Source: Loxodes magnus (taxonomy: Eukaryota; Ciliophora; Karyorelictea; Loxodida; Loxodidae). Taken from it: 64,000 nt of DNA. A program made the translations under genes and the position numbers. Positions 62,405 through 64,000 of this stretch are shown one piece after another. The stretch lies in the NCBI GenBank assembly GCA_946699065.1, contig CAMPDV010000065.1, positions 62,001 to 126,000 on the forward strand, read 5' to 3'. The notes beneath the pieces were generated by a model. It saw nothing but the letters and a program-made list of their open reading frames with translations, did no database searches and was not told where the DNA came from. Positions within the stretch are counted from its first letter, which is position 1; each line of letters starts with the position of its first letter.

Positions 62405-63018
62405 AAGTAAATTAAGATCAGTTTGACTGAAATAGAATTTTAAGTAAATTAAAATCAGCTTGACTGAAATAGAATTTACAGTAAATTAAAATAAGTTTGA
62501 CTGAAATAGAATTTTAAGTAAATAAAAAACCTTTGACTGAAATAGAATAATACGTAAATTAAAATAAGATTGACTTAAATAGAATTTTAAGTAAATAAAA
62601 ATAAGTTTGACAGAAATAGAATTTTAAGTAAATTAAAATTAGTTTGACTGAATTAGAATTTTAAGTAAATTAAAATATGTTTGACAGAATTAGAATTTTA
62701 CGTAAATTAAGATCAGTTTGACTGAAATAGAATTTTAAGTAAATTAAAATCCGTATGAATGAAAAAGAATTTTAAGTAAATTAAAATCAGTTTGACTGAA
62801 ATAGATCTTTAAATAAATTAAAATAAGTTTGACTGAAATAGAATTTTAAGTAAATTAAAATAAGAGTGATGAAATAGACTTTTAAGTAAATTAAGATCAC
62901 TTTGACTGAAATAGAATTTTAATTAAATTAAATAAAGTTTGACTGAAATAGAATTTTAAGTAAATTAAGATCACTTTGACTGAAATAGAATTTTAAGTAA
63001 ATTAAATAAAGTTTGACT
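62134..63018 (+). repeat. Block R, copy 4
   Basis: This matches 43,190-44,075 at an offset of 18,944 bp, falling to 18,943 after a one-base loss in the aataaaaaacctttg unit near 62,525. BglII is at 62,803. It joins the end of the 2,296-bp block on its left. On its right, after the second gatcactttg unit, it changes to a gactgaaaaag unit. Confidence 0.82.
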
Positions 63019-64000
63019 GAAAAAGAATTTTAAGTAAATTAAAATCAGTTTGAAAGAAATAGAATTTTAATTAGATTAAATTAAGTTTGACTGAAATAGA
63101 ATTTTAAGTAAATTAAAATACGTATGAATGAATTAGAATTTTACGTAAATTAAAATAAGTTTGACTGAAATAGAATTTTAAGTAAATTAAAATAAGTTTG
63201 ACTGAAATAGAATTTTAAGTAAATTAAAATAAGTTTGACTGAAATAGAATTTTAAATAAATTAAAATCAGTGTGATGAAATAGAATTTTAAGTAAATTAA
63301 AATAAGTTTGACTGAAATAAAATTTTAAGTAGATTAAAATAGTTTGACTGAATTAGAATTTTAAGTAAATTAAAATAAGAGTGACCGAAATAGAATTTAA
63401 AGTAGATTAAAATAGTTTGACTGAATTAGACTTTTACGTAAATTAAAATAAGTTTGACTGAAATAGAATTTTAAATAAATTAAAATCAGTGTGATGAAAT
63501 AGAATTTTAAGTAAATTAAAATAAGTTTGACTGAAATAGAATTTTAAATAAATTAAAATCAGTGTGATGAAATAGAATTTTAAGTAAATTAAGATCAGTT
63601 TGACTGAAATAGAATTTTAAGTAAATTAAAATACGTATGACTGAAAAAGAATTTTAAGTAAATTAAAATCAGTTTGAAAGAAATAGAATTTTAATTAGAT
63701 TAAATTAAGTTTGACTGAAATAGAATTTTACGTAAATTAAAATAAGTTTGACTGAAATAGAATTTAAAGTAAATAAAGATCAGTTTGACTGAAATAGAAT
63801 TTTAAGTAAATTAAAATCAGCTTGACTGAAATAGAATTTACAGTAAATTAAAATAAGTTTGACTGAAATAGAATTTTAAGTAAATTAAAATACCTTTGAC
63901 TGAAATAGAATTTTAAGTAAATTAAAATAAGTTTGACTGAAATAGAATTTTAAGTAAATTAAAATAAGTTTGACTGAAATAGAATTTTAAGTAAATTAAA
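63019..64000 (+). repeat. Terminal mosaic, third partial copy of the 51/60-kb block start
   Basis: After a gactgaaaaag and a gtttgaaag unit, the sequence follows block R (cgtatgaatgaattag/ttttacg). From the gtgaccg unit at 63,381 it then follows the start of the 2,296-bp block (3,247 bp from 60,134) to about 63,800. There it changes to the cagcttg/ttacag and acctttg series. It is cut by the window end, so the mosaic continues. Confidence 0.8.

Larger units (their letters stand above)
1..64000 (+). repeat. 37-bp AT-rich satellite array filling the window
   Basis: A 37-bp unit is repeated head to tail without interruption. Its halves are agtttgactgaaatagaa and ttttaagtaaattaaaata. Spacing between diagnostic variants is repeatedly an exact multiple of 37 (for example 259, 481, 1,591 and 3,996 bp), with losses of one base where 36-bp units intervene. 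The consensus has 18 A, 13 T, 5 G and 1 C. No reverse-complement unit was seen, so orientation is uniform. Common variants change the junction (aagtttg, cagtttg, gatcag, cgtatgaatg, agagtg, agattg) or the centre (ttttaag, tttaaag, ttacag, ttttacg, ttttaaat). Both ends of the window lie inside the array. All reading frames are closed on both strands within about three units, so it is non-coding. The species and family name are not recognised. Confidence 0.98.
41186..64000 (+). repeat. Region G: mosaic of copied satellite blocks
   Basis: This part holds its own set of variants: cagcttgactg/ttacag, gatcactttg, gtttgaaagaaatag/ttttaattagattaaattaag, ttttgtttg after gtagatt, cagttttactg and gaccg. 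Blocks of 0.3 to 2.3 kb recur at several offsets (740, 2,917, 3,103, 3,619, 8,973 and about 18,944 bp). A given block is thus flanked by different neighbours in different copies. The last base is still inside a unit. Confidence 0.9.

Noticed and set aside
1-64000. CRISPR array (a 37-bp period is within the CRISPR repeat size range)
   Set aside because: There are no unique spacers. The whole period is the repeat itself, and neighbouring units differ by a few scattered bases.
1-64000. Protein-coding repeats on either strand
   Set aside because: The plus strand has stops in all three frames in each consensus unit. On the minus strand each unit has two TAA stops in one frame, and 37 is not a multiple of three, so every frame closes within about three units.
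1-64000. Bacterial-type promoters: ttgact or ttgaca with tataat in some units
   Set aside because: Where both occur in one unit they are only about four bases apart, not the usual 16-18. They recur hundreds of times as part of the monomer, so the match is by chance in AT-rich DNA.
1-64000. Plasmid or phage origin iterons
   Set aside because: Iteron clusters span a few hundred bases next to a replication gene. Here there are well over 1,700 units and no gene.
1-64000. Telomeric repeat
   Set aside because: No short telomere motif such as TTAGGG, TTAGG or TTTAGGG is repeated, and the 37-bp unit is far longer than known simple telomere units.
1-64000. A recurring 962-bp (26-unit) period at three places (1,335 to 2,297; 18,390 to 19,352; 25,411 to 26,373)
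   Set aside because: The three intervals have different unit orders, and the third arises only because copy 2 of region D lost two units. The shared value looks like coincidence.
1-64000. LTR, LINE, SINE or DNA transposon remains
   Set aside because: No terminal repeats, target-site duplications, poly(A) tails or non-satellite sequence were seen anywhere in the window.
1-64000. tRNA, rRNA or other structured RNA genes
   Set aside because: No GC-containing stems or conserved RNA motifs are present. The only fold is the short AT dyad of the monomer.

Overview
The whole window is one uninterrupted satellite DNA array. A 37-bp, very AT-rich unit is repeated head to tail from the first base to the last, always in the same orientation, about 1,730 times (64,000 divided by 37; many units are 36 bp). 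The consensus, starting at agtttgactg, reads agtttgactgaaatagaa followed by the second half ttttaagtaaattaaaata. It holds 18 A, 13 T, 5 G and 1 C (about 16% GC). I see no gene, RNA gene, mobile element or single-copy DNA, and the array runs off both ends. The plus strand has stops in all three frames inside every unit. The minus strand has two TAA stops per unit and the frame shifts by one each unit, so open stretches stay near 100 nt.

An array this long and pure points to eukaryotic heterochromatin, such as a centromere, a pericentromere, or a B or sex chromosome. I do not recognise the monomer as a named family and cannot name the organism.

The information in the window lies in the units' variants, which are inherited in linked sets and define subfamilies, and in the larger blocks copied as wholes. 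Region by region: (A) 1-6,660, heterogeneous units with short old duplications. (B) 6,661-13,952, a 332-bp tandem pair and a 2.4-kb block present twice, 4.17 kb apart. (C) 13,953-20,671, mixed units with degenerate monomers and an outlying 361-bp piece of the next region. (D) 20,672-28,612, a nested higher-order repeat: a 3.9-kb block duplicated in tandem, each copy holding two 1.14-kb sub-blocks 1,591 bp apart. (E) 28,613-34,496, shuffled fragments related to D. (F) 34,497-41,185, a perfect-junction tandem duplication of 88 units (3,252 bp), the second copy enlarged by a further 5-unit (185-bp) duplication. (G) 41,186-64,000, a mosaic of blocks copied among several places, including 2,296-bp blocks 8,973 bp apart in which I saw no difference by eye.

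This layout is what unequal crossing-over, gene conversion or replication-based amplification would leave. The units act, if at all, as DNA or chromatin structure rather than by coding. Each consensus unit carries a short dyad (ATTTTAA, five bases, TTAAAAT). Four units make 148 bp and five make 185 bp, close to nucleosome core and repeat lengths; any chromatin role is inference. All coordinates and comparisons were made by eye, so block edges may be off by tens of bases and copy lists may be incomplete.
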